From positions 1,630,888-1,694,887 of the forward strand of contig NW_006763144.1 in the NCBI RefSeq assembly GCF_000264905.1: DNA of 64,000 bases, given 5' to 3'. Origin of the DNA: Stereum hirsutum FP-91666 SS1 (taxonomy: Eukaryota > Basidiomycota > Agaricomycetes > Russulales > Stereaceae). Both the position numbers and the translations under genes were made by a program. The notes under the pieces were generated by a model. The model saw nothing but the letters and a program-made list of their open reading frames with translations. It was not told the origin of the DNA and searched no databases. This document shows, one piece after another, positions 23,441 through 33,801 of this stretch. Position 1 is the first letter of the stretch. Every line of letters begins with the position of its first letter.

Positions 23441-24995
23441 ATGCGAATGATGTCTCATCTCACCGAAGAGATTACTTCCTTGGTTCATGAAGTTGAGCAC
23501 AAACGACGTATGGTGATGGATATGTCTCTGGAACTGTGTCTGTTTCGAAGGATCGTTGGTTCTGCTGTTATAGCAGAAATGGAGAGGACGGTATGTTCAT
23601 TGATTTGTTTCTTGTCCTTTCTTTTCTTCTTTTCTTCTTTTCTTCTTTCTTTCTCTTTTTTCCGTTGTAGCTGAATTGGATGGGAAGGGAGTATTGAAAG
23701 TTTCCTCTGAGGAAATGATTCATGAAGCCGTTCGACAGCTGCAACACGATGATCAGTATGCCGTGGGTGTCTCTTGCTTCGTAACTCGCTGATTCATTCT
23801 CATTTTGCATGTTCTGCTAGAGTAATGTTCATCGAATGATTCAAGATCGATTTCGAGTGGCGAGGATGGAAGTTAACGATCAACCTGTGGTGGTGAGAGT
23901 TTTCGTATTCTTTTAGTTGTAGTTGAAGGTTTTCTGATCCACCCATCAGAGAAGAGTCGATGTGGACTCGGTAAAATCGGACACAGAGGAGGGCGATGAT
24001 ATAACGAGTGTTGTGGCTACGGTGGGGTCAAACCGTTCACGGTGCGTTTTAAACTTGAAGAAGAGAGTAGAGAAGGAAGAATTGTTCTAATATCCCATGA
24101 TCTCTAAACAGTAATGATGACTTCGTTCATTATAGGCCTTGCATGAAGGAGAGGGTAAGTTCTAAATTAGTAGGAGTAGGAAGCGGTCATCATATAACGG
24201 AGTAAACTCCTTTTCGTTCAGTTCGCTGTCCCAGTGATTCGAATGACGGATAGCCTTATTCGCGGACTACTTCGCGGTGTGAAGACATTCAAAATTGGCC
24301 ACCCGGGTAAAAGTCCGATACGAGGTGCTGTCGCAGACTACGAACGGTTCGTGGAGGCTTCTCGGCGTGAGGACATCGACACGTATATGGGATTCGCGAC
24401 ACGTGGCGTGTTTCAGCCCCATGTCCCCGTTGCTCCAGGGTATCCTGGTGTCGTATTCTTGGGACATTGGCTTTCTGAAGTTGAACTAGAGTCGGATTAT
24501 CCTTGGCTCACCATGCTGGACAGAGGAGATTTCGAATATTTGGGAACATACCGATATGTGCGCCTGCCCCCATTGACGCGTGAGCAATGGCTTACCCAGC
24601 CTAAAAGTGTACTTTGTATCTTTTCCTAGGGCGGGTATGGTCGATACTGATAGACGTATGACCCAATAGGTTCGGCAAGCGTGGTCGAGGTATTTTGCCT
24701 GTAGTGAATTGGAACTGGGTATCGAAGAACGCGTACGCACGGCCATCCAGGTTAAGGACACCTTCACGAGCACTCGAATTGGACGTCGTGTGTGTACTTT
24801 AGACGATGCTGCATTCTTGTCCCCGGAGGACATCATGGCTGCTTGGGACTATGGTTGGGCTGTGAGTCGTCTCGTTCAGTTACGCTCCTGTCTTACTGAT
24901 GGGAAGTGAAACAGTTTCCTCTTCCATATGCTTTAATATGCACTGGTTTCGACGTCGGTCTCGATGATTATATACGGTCTGTCTGTTCTGTTTGA
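23441..24995 (+). CDS. DUF6697-like protein with N-terminal coiled coil
   Basis: Multi-exon. Exon 1 encodes a helical segment (LTEEITSLVHEVEHKRRMVM). Later exons give KGVLKVSSEEMIHEAVRQLQ, NVHRMIQDRFRVARMEVNDQ, an acidic linker (DSVKSDTEEGDDITSVVATV) and then the C-terminal domain from about 24110. The domain carries YPGVVFLGHWLSEVELESDY, FEYLGTYRYVRLPPLTREQW, QPKSVRQAWSRYFACSELEL and WAFPLPYALICTGFDVGLDD. The pattern P-L-T-x-E-x-W-x-x-Q-P-x-x-V-R-x-x-W is what I associate with the basidiomycete DUF6697 domain, whose biochemical role is unknown. The joint between exon 1 and exon 2 is uncertain: the strongest donor (GTATGT after 23589) leaves the wrong phase, and a weaker donor a few bases on (GTTCAT) restores it. 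The start is also uncertain. Final splice to a short exon ending at 24995. Confidence 0.6.
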
Positions 24996-26238
24996 TATTC
25001 TACGTACTTCTTCGAGTATGAGTGATCTGGCTGTACGTGTGTATGTTAGTTGCATCAGCATATGTACGCATTGGTATTGACTTTTTTTTCTTTGTTCGTT
25101 TTTTTGCTCATTTTTTGCATGTAGTGACGTGTCATTCGTGTGCTATGTGGTCTGTATGAGCTGTCCTTTGTATTCTCCATCTTTTCAACTCTTTTTCATT
25201 TGTTCATATCATAACGTTCTTCCTTGTGGCAAGCTTGCTGTGAAATAAAGTGGCGTTGTTACCTTGATTGATTTCTTTTGAGTTTGGATTGACGATAGGC
25301 TTCAGGTTGTGGGTTCATCATTTATTCCGTTGGTCAGGGACGTCAAGTTTCCCGAAGATAACGTATGAGGGTTGATGGAGATTTTGAGTTCAACTGGGTT
25401 CGTTTGGGAATTTCTGGAGAGCCTCTAACCTTTTGCTTCTGGTGCATTAATGGTGGAGTGATTCATTTATATTGGTCGCATCAGGAGATTATTTAACCCA
25501 GTGATGAATGCCATGCTCGAACTATCAATATCCGAGAAGTGCAGCGCACTAAGGCCCTTGTGACTATGACCACACGTTTGTTCTTTTCGTTTTGAATGCA
25601 ATTCGGCTTTGGGGCTTGTTGGATTCTTGTTCTCTGGAGTAGAGTAGACTTGATAAAGTTAGATTGAGGCAGTCGTTCTTATGGCATTGGGTCCTTTGAT
25701 TCCTGCGGAACCTTGAACATCTTCGGGTGATCTCGGAACCAATCACATCGTGTACGGAAGGTGCGGCGTTTGGTGACGTAGGTCGCGGCGGCTGCGGCTT
25801 TTTGCACGTTGGCTCCGATTGTTCGTCTTGGAGTCGCGACTTTGATTCTTACATTTGGGTTACTGGCTCACGTTGTGCTTGGGGCTTTCTGATCTCATTT
25901 TCTTCGGATGCTGTGTAGATGATGATCTTTGTGTGTTGATATCCGAACTCAGCTGATTTACGCGGTGGTAACAGCAATGCGTTCCTCTGAAAGTTAGGTC
26001 GTGATTTTCGGCGCCGTTCTTCGTTGATATGTCCTTCAACATATTGTCTGATGGATTCCGGCTTATCTTTTTGTGCTGGGGTGGGGAGAGCTTACGCCTT
26101 TTTGGTCGAGGTGTATTTGCGGTGCTTCGCTGTGCTTTTCGGCGGCTATCACATGGCTCTTTGTTTGTCGATTCAGGCTCTTGGTCAGTGCACATTTTAT
26201 AAGGTGTTTACTTGATCACTACGTTCTGTTGGTTTGCA
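24996..26238. other. Intergenic region; no gene recognised
   Basis: About 1.2 kb of A/T-rich sequence between the DUF6697-like gene and F-box paralog D. Short open frames on both strands (for example 25860-26195 minus) show no motif, splice pattern or composition that supports coding. Confidence 0.45.
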
Positions 26239-28052
26239 ATGTCGACCCCCAAAGGTATGTCTATTGTGTATTCATCGGACAGCTATTATTCATATGTCGA
26301 CAGTAAACTGGATGTTTATCCCCGCATCGGCGCTGATCGAGGTGTTTGACTTGTTACCACGTTCGTCGATCGCGAACGTTGCTCGGGTCAATCAGTCCTG
26401 GTACAGGCTGGCGATGTGTGCGCTGTGGAGTACTGTCGATTGTCAAGTCTTTGAAACTCTGGGAATCATGTATCGTCCTTACAGCGGTGGTAGAAGCAGC
26501 AGATCCTGGGTATGTTTTTCTTGGTATTTACATGATTATAACGTTTGAATGTTACTCTTTCTAGGAGTTCGAGATGCTTCCAGGTGAATCGGGTTGGCGT
26601 AAGCTGCTGAATAACTCCCATCGCGTTTTACACCTTATACTCCCAAAGGCCCGATCCGGATACGTCATTGGTGAAAAGGCTTTGTCGACCATTGCTCGAA
26701 CCAGACCGGTGATGGAGATATTCTCGAATTTGAAGGTGTTGACATGCAATCTCAGCCGTTTGGATCCAACGATCATGTCGCGCTCCGTTGTGGAGATCCA
26801 TATCATCGTTGATGTTGAAGCCACACCGAAGCGGATTGTCGACGTAGAGACGGTCTTTTCGACCGTACATCACCGCATGCCAAACATAGAACGTGTTTAT
26901 GTGGAAGGGACCCAATATTATCATGGATTCGAGATGCAGTTCACCTATCTCGTGTCCGGCCTTCATAATGTCGTTGGGTATGAGCGGCCAAGTACCCTCC
27001 TTACGCCGTCATCATTGCTTCCACTTTCCGCACTGCCCTTACTACAACGGCTCGTGGTCTCTCGTTCAGCATCGGACTTGGAGACGTTCCGGATACGGGA
27101 GGGGTTCATGGAGGACAGGATGATCGTAAAGTTCAGAGTGGGAGCATTCCCATCTCTTCGTTTTCTAGAGGTCAACGCGAGATCTGTATCCGCGGTCGTT
27201 AGGATACTCGAGGACGAAAATTTTCCAGCGCCATCTCTCGTTCACATTTGGGTCAACTTCATTTATTCCGAAGAAACATCTGGAAAATGTATCCAAAACT
27301 TCATGGCTGTCCTTGTCTCCCGTTGCCCTCACTTGGAGACCCTCGTTATTCGGTTTTCTGACGGAGCAGGCGACATGTCACCATCGACGGAGCCATATCA
27401 CAGGATATCTTTCGAAAATATCCGGAGGTTTCTGTCTTTACAAAATCTTACAACATTCTCCATCGACCATCGTAGACCCATCGAAGTGAACATCACGCAA
27501 GCCAAAAACCTTGCCTATCGTGCACATCGTTTCCATACCTTGTGGCTCAACCCCTCTCCGATTCCAGAGTTGGAGGAAGGCTTGCCGCTTGAGGTCCTTC
27601 TTTGGTTCGCTCGATACTGTCCTCGAATGCGTCGCTTGGGGTTGTTTTTGGATGCGTCCTTCCCGGTGTTTCGTCCGTACTCCAAGAGTAGGTTCCGGCA
27701 CTTAGATGAGCTGTTTGTGGGTAGCTCCCCGCTCTCCATGTTGGACTCTTCTACGTCGCAGGGTTCATGGATCCGTACTGGAAGACTTTTATCGTCGATC
27801 CTTCCGGCTAGATGCCGTCTTAGTTGGGCATCTGAGTGGGATTTGGGTAAATTTGATGACATTTCTCGGCGACGATTGTCTTTAATCGTTAGGGAAGCCG
27901 ATGCCAGTAATCCTTGGTGTGCTGTTTTGCAATTCGTACACATACTCATGACGGACAATGTCGAGGTGTGGAAGGCTTTGGAGGACCTCGTTGCGGATGA
28001 AAGGGTTACACATTGTGCGCAAGACTTTGTATTCATGGACATCTCCGATTGA
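26239..28052 (+). CDS. F-box/LRR-like protein, paralog D
   Basis: Three exons: 26239-26254 (16 nt, the same size and phase as paralog C), 26304-26509 and 26565-28052. The second exon encodes the F-box-like part, VNWMFIPASALIEVFDLLPR followed by ARVNQSWYRLAMCALWSTVD. The stretch from its internal ATG at 26312 is 198 nt. The third exon (about 495 residues) has IMSRSVVEIHIIVDVE, leucine-rich strands, FHTLWLNPSPIPELE, CPRMRRLGLFLDAS and LDELFVGSSPLSML. The 16-nt first exon shared with paralog C argues for descent by gene duplication with introns kept, not retroposition. Predicted role: SCF substrate adaptor. Confidence 0.78.
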
Positions 28053-28388
28053 TCCTCTCTCCAGTTTTGATGATACAATCCTCCGTATTTATATGGGATA
28101 TATGGCGAAGTACACGCTTATTATGAGTGAAGTATTGCTGGTACTGTACTTATTTCTATTGTGCGTATGTGTTTGTGTATTTTCTTCATCGTTAAATGTT
28201 ATTATTTACGGCGCATGTAATTTCTCGTTATCTTGATACTTAGATCATGCTTTCACTACTTTTTTTCTATGGCACCGACTATGTCCGTTCCATATATATC
28301 GAAAGGAGTTTGGATGTGTACGTCTTGGGTGATAAGGACTGATGTATATGAGTATAAACTCCTTCATTCGTGTAAGTTCTGACGTGTT
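28053..28388. other. Convergent 3' region
   Basis: A/T-rich stretch between the stops of paralog D (plus) and the minus-strand F-box-like gene. No feature beyond probable 3' UTRs. Confidence 0.4.
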
Positions 28389-29567
28389 TTAAAGAAGGAA
28401 GAAATGGTCGTCGAAAGAGTTCCAAGTAGAAGGTGTCATCCTGTGAGTTATTGGGCGCCGCATGATTGTCTCTAGTTCATGTAGGGAGAAACGGCAAAGC
28501 AGACCGTCTTGCAGTGCTATCCAGCACTGTTGTAGATCTGTGGTGACACCCATTATCTCTGCTCTCTCCCAGCCACAGAGCAATACCTTCGTAAGTTGTA
28601 GCTCCACCGTAGATAATTCTGGTATGCTTGAAGGCGCAATACCGTATCTTTCCGCCATTTTGTTATGATAGGAATTGCTGACCGAAAGAAGCTCGTTTAT
28701 ATCTCTGATTGGCGTGAGCGCCAGATACTGTTCCTGTTCACCTGTCAGACTTGTACAACAGTATGAATGCTAGAGCTACCTCTGGTGTGATACCTGCACG
28801 AACTTGCTCAATGATATGCGAAGCTTTGAGTGCTTGGTGGCGAAGCGCGTTCACTACATTGGTTGCGTTGATTGAATTATGTTTTAAATAATGTAGGAAG
28901 ATCGTTGAAATATCTTACCTCTCTCCCAGAGCATTGTTCTCTTCTTCGCATGGAACACTGCGTATTCGAAGTGAGGCCTGAAAAGGCTCGACATAGTTCC
29001 TTGGTATGTTGATATGTTGTCAAATGAGAGCTCTGTAAATACTTCGAGGTCGTCTTCCTCAAAATTCTTCTCTGCATGCCACAAGTAATATGTCTCGGCT
29101 GCGGTGTTCCTCGTCAGTTGAATCCAGGCAGAGCCAAAAGCTGATCGAAGGATGTTGGTTGGTAATGCTCGAGCGGCGTCATCGATGTCACAGTAAGGCT
29201 CCTCATCGGCGAGTCTAGCGATGTTCACCAGACATTGTACGACGGCTATTGGTGTCTGTCTGAATTTCTAGTCAGAACTGTGATCGTGGTGTGATGGGGT
29301 GTTGTTTTACGAGTAATTCCAGGTCTCAATGTTTCCGTCTGTCAGTAGAATCTTGAGCGCTGCATCTACACAGGCGTTGAATCGTTTACAGGTGAGGAGT
29401 AGTGATGGGATTGGATTGATGATAAGAGAGAAGTTGTTCTCATTGCAGATGAGTACAGAGGACAGATAGTTGGCTAGCGCGACCACAATGATGTGGAAGT
29501 GAAGCTCGGTGGGTAAACTCATGAGGAAGTATTCCAGAGCATCGCCGTAGCTATTGACCACCTTCAT
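28389..29567 (-). CDS. Hypothetical protein with N-terminal F-box-like motif
   Basis: Four exons on the minus strand. The first (from 29567) begins MKVVNSYGDALEYFLMSLPT and contains an F-box-like block (SLPTELHFHIIVVALANYL, then LLLTCKRFNACVDAALKILL). The second covers QTPIAVVQCLVNIARLADEE to TMLWERV. The third reads NALRHQALKASHIIEQVRAG, and the last starts EQYLALTPIRDINELLSVSN and ends near NSFDDHFFLL with the stop at 28389. The internal joints keep frame with normal splice sites. It is not a sequence-level paralog of the five plus-strand F-box/LRR genes and lacks their LRR blocks. Function unknown. Its position inside the F-box cluster fits a ubiquitin-related role, but this is inference. 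Confidence 0.6.
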
Positions 29568-30378
29568 TTTACCTGTTTTTTTTTATAGAAAGGCATCGAA
29601 TATGATGTGAGGTCATGTTAGCTTGTGCTGGTAGCCGAAATTTTTGATCTCTTTCGGGAGTATTCAAGTGGAGGGTCGGTGAGTGGAGCGCGAGTGGAAT
29701 GGACTAAGTGGAGGAAGTACGCGACGTCATTTGATAGACCTGTGCACTTGCCTCTATGATGCTAGCTGTTTGAAGTAATATCTCCTGAGATATGGTTCCA
29801 AAAAGCATCGTAAAGGTGGGAGACCGTCTTATTTAGTCGGCGACGTCTGACCTTGCCCTTGTGATTTTGATCGTGATTTCGCCTGTGCTGATCTAAAAAC
29901 ATATGCGCCACAATATGAAATGCATACTAGACGTATCTTCACAACTCTCTGCCGCTCTCATATGAGGTACGCAGGCGGTGTTGCACTAGTTCTATTAAGA
30001 CTTTCGCAGCAGTGACTTGAGACGTTGGTAAGTGTGGATCGGCGATTGCCGCTACTGGTGGGGGTTTTTTTTAAATTGTTTTGGTTCTCCGCGTGGCAGT
30101 GCGATGATACAGGGTCGTCGTTTACAGCTTGGTTTCCTCTTCCCCCTCTATGCCAACTTGACTGTCGTGTACCGGAAGTATATCTCTCACTTTATTTTTG
30201 GAGTGATGGGTGTGATAGGCGCTTGACGGCCTGTTTTATAAAGATGGGCTGTTGCTCTCGATGCTGCTCTTCCTTGGGAAGGTCTTTGCTATCGGACGTG
30301 CGTGTATTTCATTCCTGTATTTCTCGGTCCTTTTGTTTGTTTGATAATGACCTTTCCGTCTTTTCCAGTATCGGCGAT
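29568..30378. other. Divergent upstream region of two F-box-like genes
   Basis: About 0.8 kb between the minus-strand F-box-like gene and paralog E. A plus-strand open frame reaches into it from 30025, but its product is Cys/Trp/Phe-rich without motifs. A small 5' exon of paralog E, as in C and D, may be hidden here (an acceptor TTCCAG lies at about 30368). Confidence 0.4.
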
Positions 30379-32094
30379 ATGCATCGGGCACTGTTTATAG
30401 ATGAAATCGTTCGCTATGTCTGCTTGTTCCTTGTTAGGGCAGACATCGCTCGCATGTGCCGAACATGCGGTGCATGGTTGATATCTGTTCAGGACCTGGT
30501 GTGGAGAGACGCAGAATTGGGTATTTTCACGTTGCTTTCTCCCAGTTGTAGTGATTCCAGGGTTTTCGACGATGTGGTAAATGATCTTGTTTCCTTTTGT
30601 TCGAAACTTTCTGACGTCGAACCTTAGAACTTCCACAGCGACCCTTCTGATATGGAATGGTCCGTTTTCATGAAGAAAACCCGGCATGTGCGGATTCTCT
30701 CCGATCACAGTTTTGGAGGTCGTTGGAGGATTTCGCCCCATGCGGAAATGTCCCTAGCTTGCAGCCGTCCTCTGCACGCAGGGCCGATATTCCCACTACT
30801 CCGTTGTCTACGGTTGACTTCGAGGAATATGACCAAGTTGCTCATGTCGGACTCAGTGAGCGATCTCTGTTGGAACATTCAATCGTATATGGGAGACAGT
30901 CTTGGACTATGGAGTAGCTGCCGCTCCATTACCGAGCGCATGCCGTTCATCCGCACGTTGGAACTGTCGTACGACAACCCCGTTCCCTTCGATAACCCCC
31001 TTTCGTTCCTCTGCTCGATGCTTCCACGCCTGGAGACTGTCAAACTGCCCTTGTATGGCGCTACAGGCACCATGTTATGCGGTCTTTCAGGCCTTCGGCA
31101 GCTTCGAGAGATCCAGCTCTCGACGCACCAGACCAGGATATCGAGCTATCATAATACGGAGCCATTGAGCAGGTTTGATCCTGCTAGATTTCATTTACCA
31201 CATGACGCATTCCCCGCGTTGGAATCTCTGTCGTTCTCGTCGCCGACTGTCCCCGTTGCATCATCATTCCTATCCCATCGATGTTTCCACAGAATCCCGT
31301 TGACGCGCCTCTTCATTCGTGTGCCCTTGACGGTCGGCTTTCGTTCAAAGGATGTGAAGGACTTCTTTACCCTACTTTCTCGGGATATGGCATGGCTCGA
31401 GGATCTCGAGCTTTGGTTCGTGCCTTCAAAGTCTGAGATCCCAGCGCGGATCAAACAGATGGACAGGATCACGGTGGAAGATCTGGGAGGTGTCCGTGGG
31501 TTCACAGCCTTGAAGAAGCTGGCCTTCCATCATGCGTTCCCGCTCAATGCGTCCAACGAAGATTTTCGATCCCTGGCGGCCGGGTTACCACATGTGGAGG
31601 TTCTTATTTTGAACCCTCAACCGACTATCCTTCGTACAAGCGCGGTCAGTTTGGAGTGCTTGCCATACTTTGCAGAGTTCTGTCCTGCTCTAAGGGAACT
31701 CGGCGTTTTTGTCAATGGCAATATGCATCTTCCCTATCCATCCGGCCATCGATTTGGTTCCACCGTTCGCTTTATGAGATTCGGCCGGTCCCCGTTACCT
31801 ACGATGGCTCAATTCGACGCCAGACTTTCATTTACTCGCCACATCGCGTTTTACTTTTGTCGTTCGACCGCCTTTACCTCGATGGAGACGTCAATTCCTT
31901 GGGACGTCGAATATTATAGATGGGCGTCGTCAGGAGCATTACTCACAGAGGTAGCGGATTCGGCTGTCCATGTGCTTTGCAATCGCTTGAAAGAGATCAT
32001 AGCCATTGCCCGTGCGGTTAGAGACGAGAGAGAACGTTTGGAATCCAAGGTCACCACGCTTCAGGCCAGATTGCAGGAACTGCGAGAACCTTAA
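30379..32094 (+). CDS. F-box/LRR-like protein, paralog E, with C-terminal coiled coil
   Basis: Exon 1 is 30379-30576 (again exactly 66 codons) and exon 2 is 30628-32094, joined in phase 0 (donor GTAAAT, acceptor CCTTAG). Exon 1 carries LFIDEIVRYVCLFLVRADIA, then CRTCGAWLISVQDLVWRDAE, a divergent F-box. Exon 2 has IFPLLRCLRL, LLMSDSVSDLCWNI, leucine-rich repeats, VEVLILNPQPTIL, CPALRELGVFVNGN and RFGRSPLPTM. It ends, unlike its siblings, in a charged coiled coil (RDERERLESKVTTLQARLQE). The extra helix may give dimerisation. This is the most diverged of the five paralogs. Confidence 0.75.
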
Positions 32095-32541
32095 TATGGT
32101 TAGTTCTTTTAACGTATACTAGTCTCGAACGCTACTCACGGCTTTGAAGGAGTTCAGGGACTCAGGTGGGTTTGGTTGGAAATAGTGGTGGAGCATAAGT
32201 TTATTGTGTTTTGATCTGATGTTATTTATTAGTTGATGCCATGTCTAGTGTATACTCTCCCTGCATTGAGTGGTTATTTATATGGGGGTGATGCTTTCCT
32301 CAGTTTAGCAGAGCTTTACTGTGTGATTGATGTAATTTCACGTCGACTTGATATGGAATCCACTATTTGTTAAAGCGAAGGTGTTAGGGTCATGCCGCTC
32401 AAAGTATAAATTGCGTCCCACCTCCGATTGTTACCTTTCTAGATTATGGAGCCGTAAGCCGCAGGTCAGTTGCGACACATAATCTGATAGTCTCTCTTCC
32501 ACTGACTGTGAACGACGTTCAGCAGGTCATCATCGAGCGGG
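32095..32541. other. Intergenic region before the RING-finger gene
   Basis: Noncoding, A/T-rich, containing the 3' UTR of paralog E and the leader of the RING gene. No other signal seen. Confidence 0.4.
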
Positions 32542-33444
32542 ATGGCTCTTGAGTCTGGCAAGCCTTCATCATCGTCCGGAAGCCTTGCGAACCCGATAGT
32601 TCTTGATAATGATAGTCCTATTCGTGGGGAGAACACAGAAGATGTGCAGATACTGGGTTGGTCGTCGTCACTTGCATCGTGCTTAGCAGAAGACAAGGTT
32701 CGTTTCTCATTTCGTTGATATTTCCGTATGTTGATGGATTTGGGACTTAGCATTTGCCTTCGGATGCTGAGAACGATGTCGGCGTCCTGTTTCTTCTCGA
32801 CATTATATTTATCTAACGGCGCAATTTCTTTCTTATTTTAGGGTGCGCAACGCGATTTGGCACAAGTTGTCCTCGAGTGTCAGAGGGTGCAAGAGAAGGT
32901 AACGTCTCCATTTGTGTTCAAAATCAGGGTTCTCAAGCACGCGGAAGATTTTAAAGACTCGGGAGATTTATCTAAGCTGTCCTATTTGCTTATGTGTTAT
33001 GACTGTCTTTTATTGGTACGTTTTTCTTTTATGTCCATCCTCGTTTTCGCCCTCTCTTCTTCTCCTTGTGTTCTTCCTTTCGCTTTTTCAGACTTATGTT
33101 CAACTTGTACGCACAGTATCGGCCCTTGTGGTCATGTTTTTTGCTACGCTTGTCTCGTCAGAGTCTTCCGAGACGTTGTGAAGGATATCCTGCGCGTTAA
33201 CGAAGACTTCTTGCCGTACCGGCTCAGATTCATACCCGATCCCATCACTTCGGAGTGGGGCTATGACCTTCGAACGGCTGTAGGATGGCCGGACTATCGT
33301 TGCCCTGAATGTAGGCTCCGGCTTTTCGCTAAACCGTTCAAAATCCCAATGATGGTCGGAATGGGAGAGGCTCTGAGAGAGGTCATCGGTCCTTCAACCG
33401 AAGAGACGTCCTTGGACGGTTTGTTTACCGGATATTTTCCTTGA
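32542..33444 (+). CDS. Small RING-finger (C3HC4-type) protein
   Basis: Four exons restore a complete RING: 32542-32697, 32842-32898, 32948-33015 and 33117-33444, about 202 residues. The N-terminus is Ser-rich and acidic (MALESGKPSSSSGSLANPIV), followed by a short helix (AQRDLAQVVLECQRVQEK). The RING begins at LSCPICLC. The fourth exon begins inside codon TG|T and supplies IGPCGHVFCYACLVRVF, and the last Cys pair is YRCPECRLRLF. The ligand order is C-x2-C, C-x-H-x2-C-x2-C, C-x2-C, with a long insert (about 45 residues) before the last pair. RING domains recruit E2 enzymes, so this is a probable E3 ubiquitin ligase. Without splicing the motif is broken, which supports the exon model. It sits beside the F-box cluster and just upstream of the Helitron. 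Confidence 0.7.
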
Positions 33445-33801
33445 TGATGGTTCATCGTGATTGGCTAGACTCCTGGAAGTATTTATCTCATCTCACCAAG
33501 CTTTCAGCTGTACTCCGATACTATCTCATACACGTCGCGATTGGGGCTTATTCGGCTGTGCCGTTAATGTACCTTTTGAATTAACTTATGCTTACGTGTA
33601 TGTTTTACGATGGGTGTTTTGATTGCTATATAATGGGCGTGCTGCAGTACTCTGGGAGTCCTCTTGCGTCCCCTTCGTGTTTCACTGTGTTTTGTGCATC
33701 GTACTGTGTCATACAGTATCCACGCCCACCAGCGTAACTCGATCCGAGTAAACCTTTCGCCGTAGCTGCGATATTTACTTTGACCGTAAGAACGGTAGAT
33801 C
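33445..33801. other. Upstream region of the Helitron ORF
   Basis: Probably contains the left end of the Helitron. No clear 5'-TC terminus flanked by A could be picked out with confidence from a single copy. It also holds the 3' UTR of the RING gene. Confidence 0.4.
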
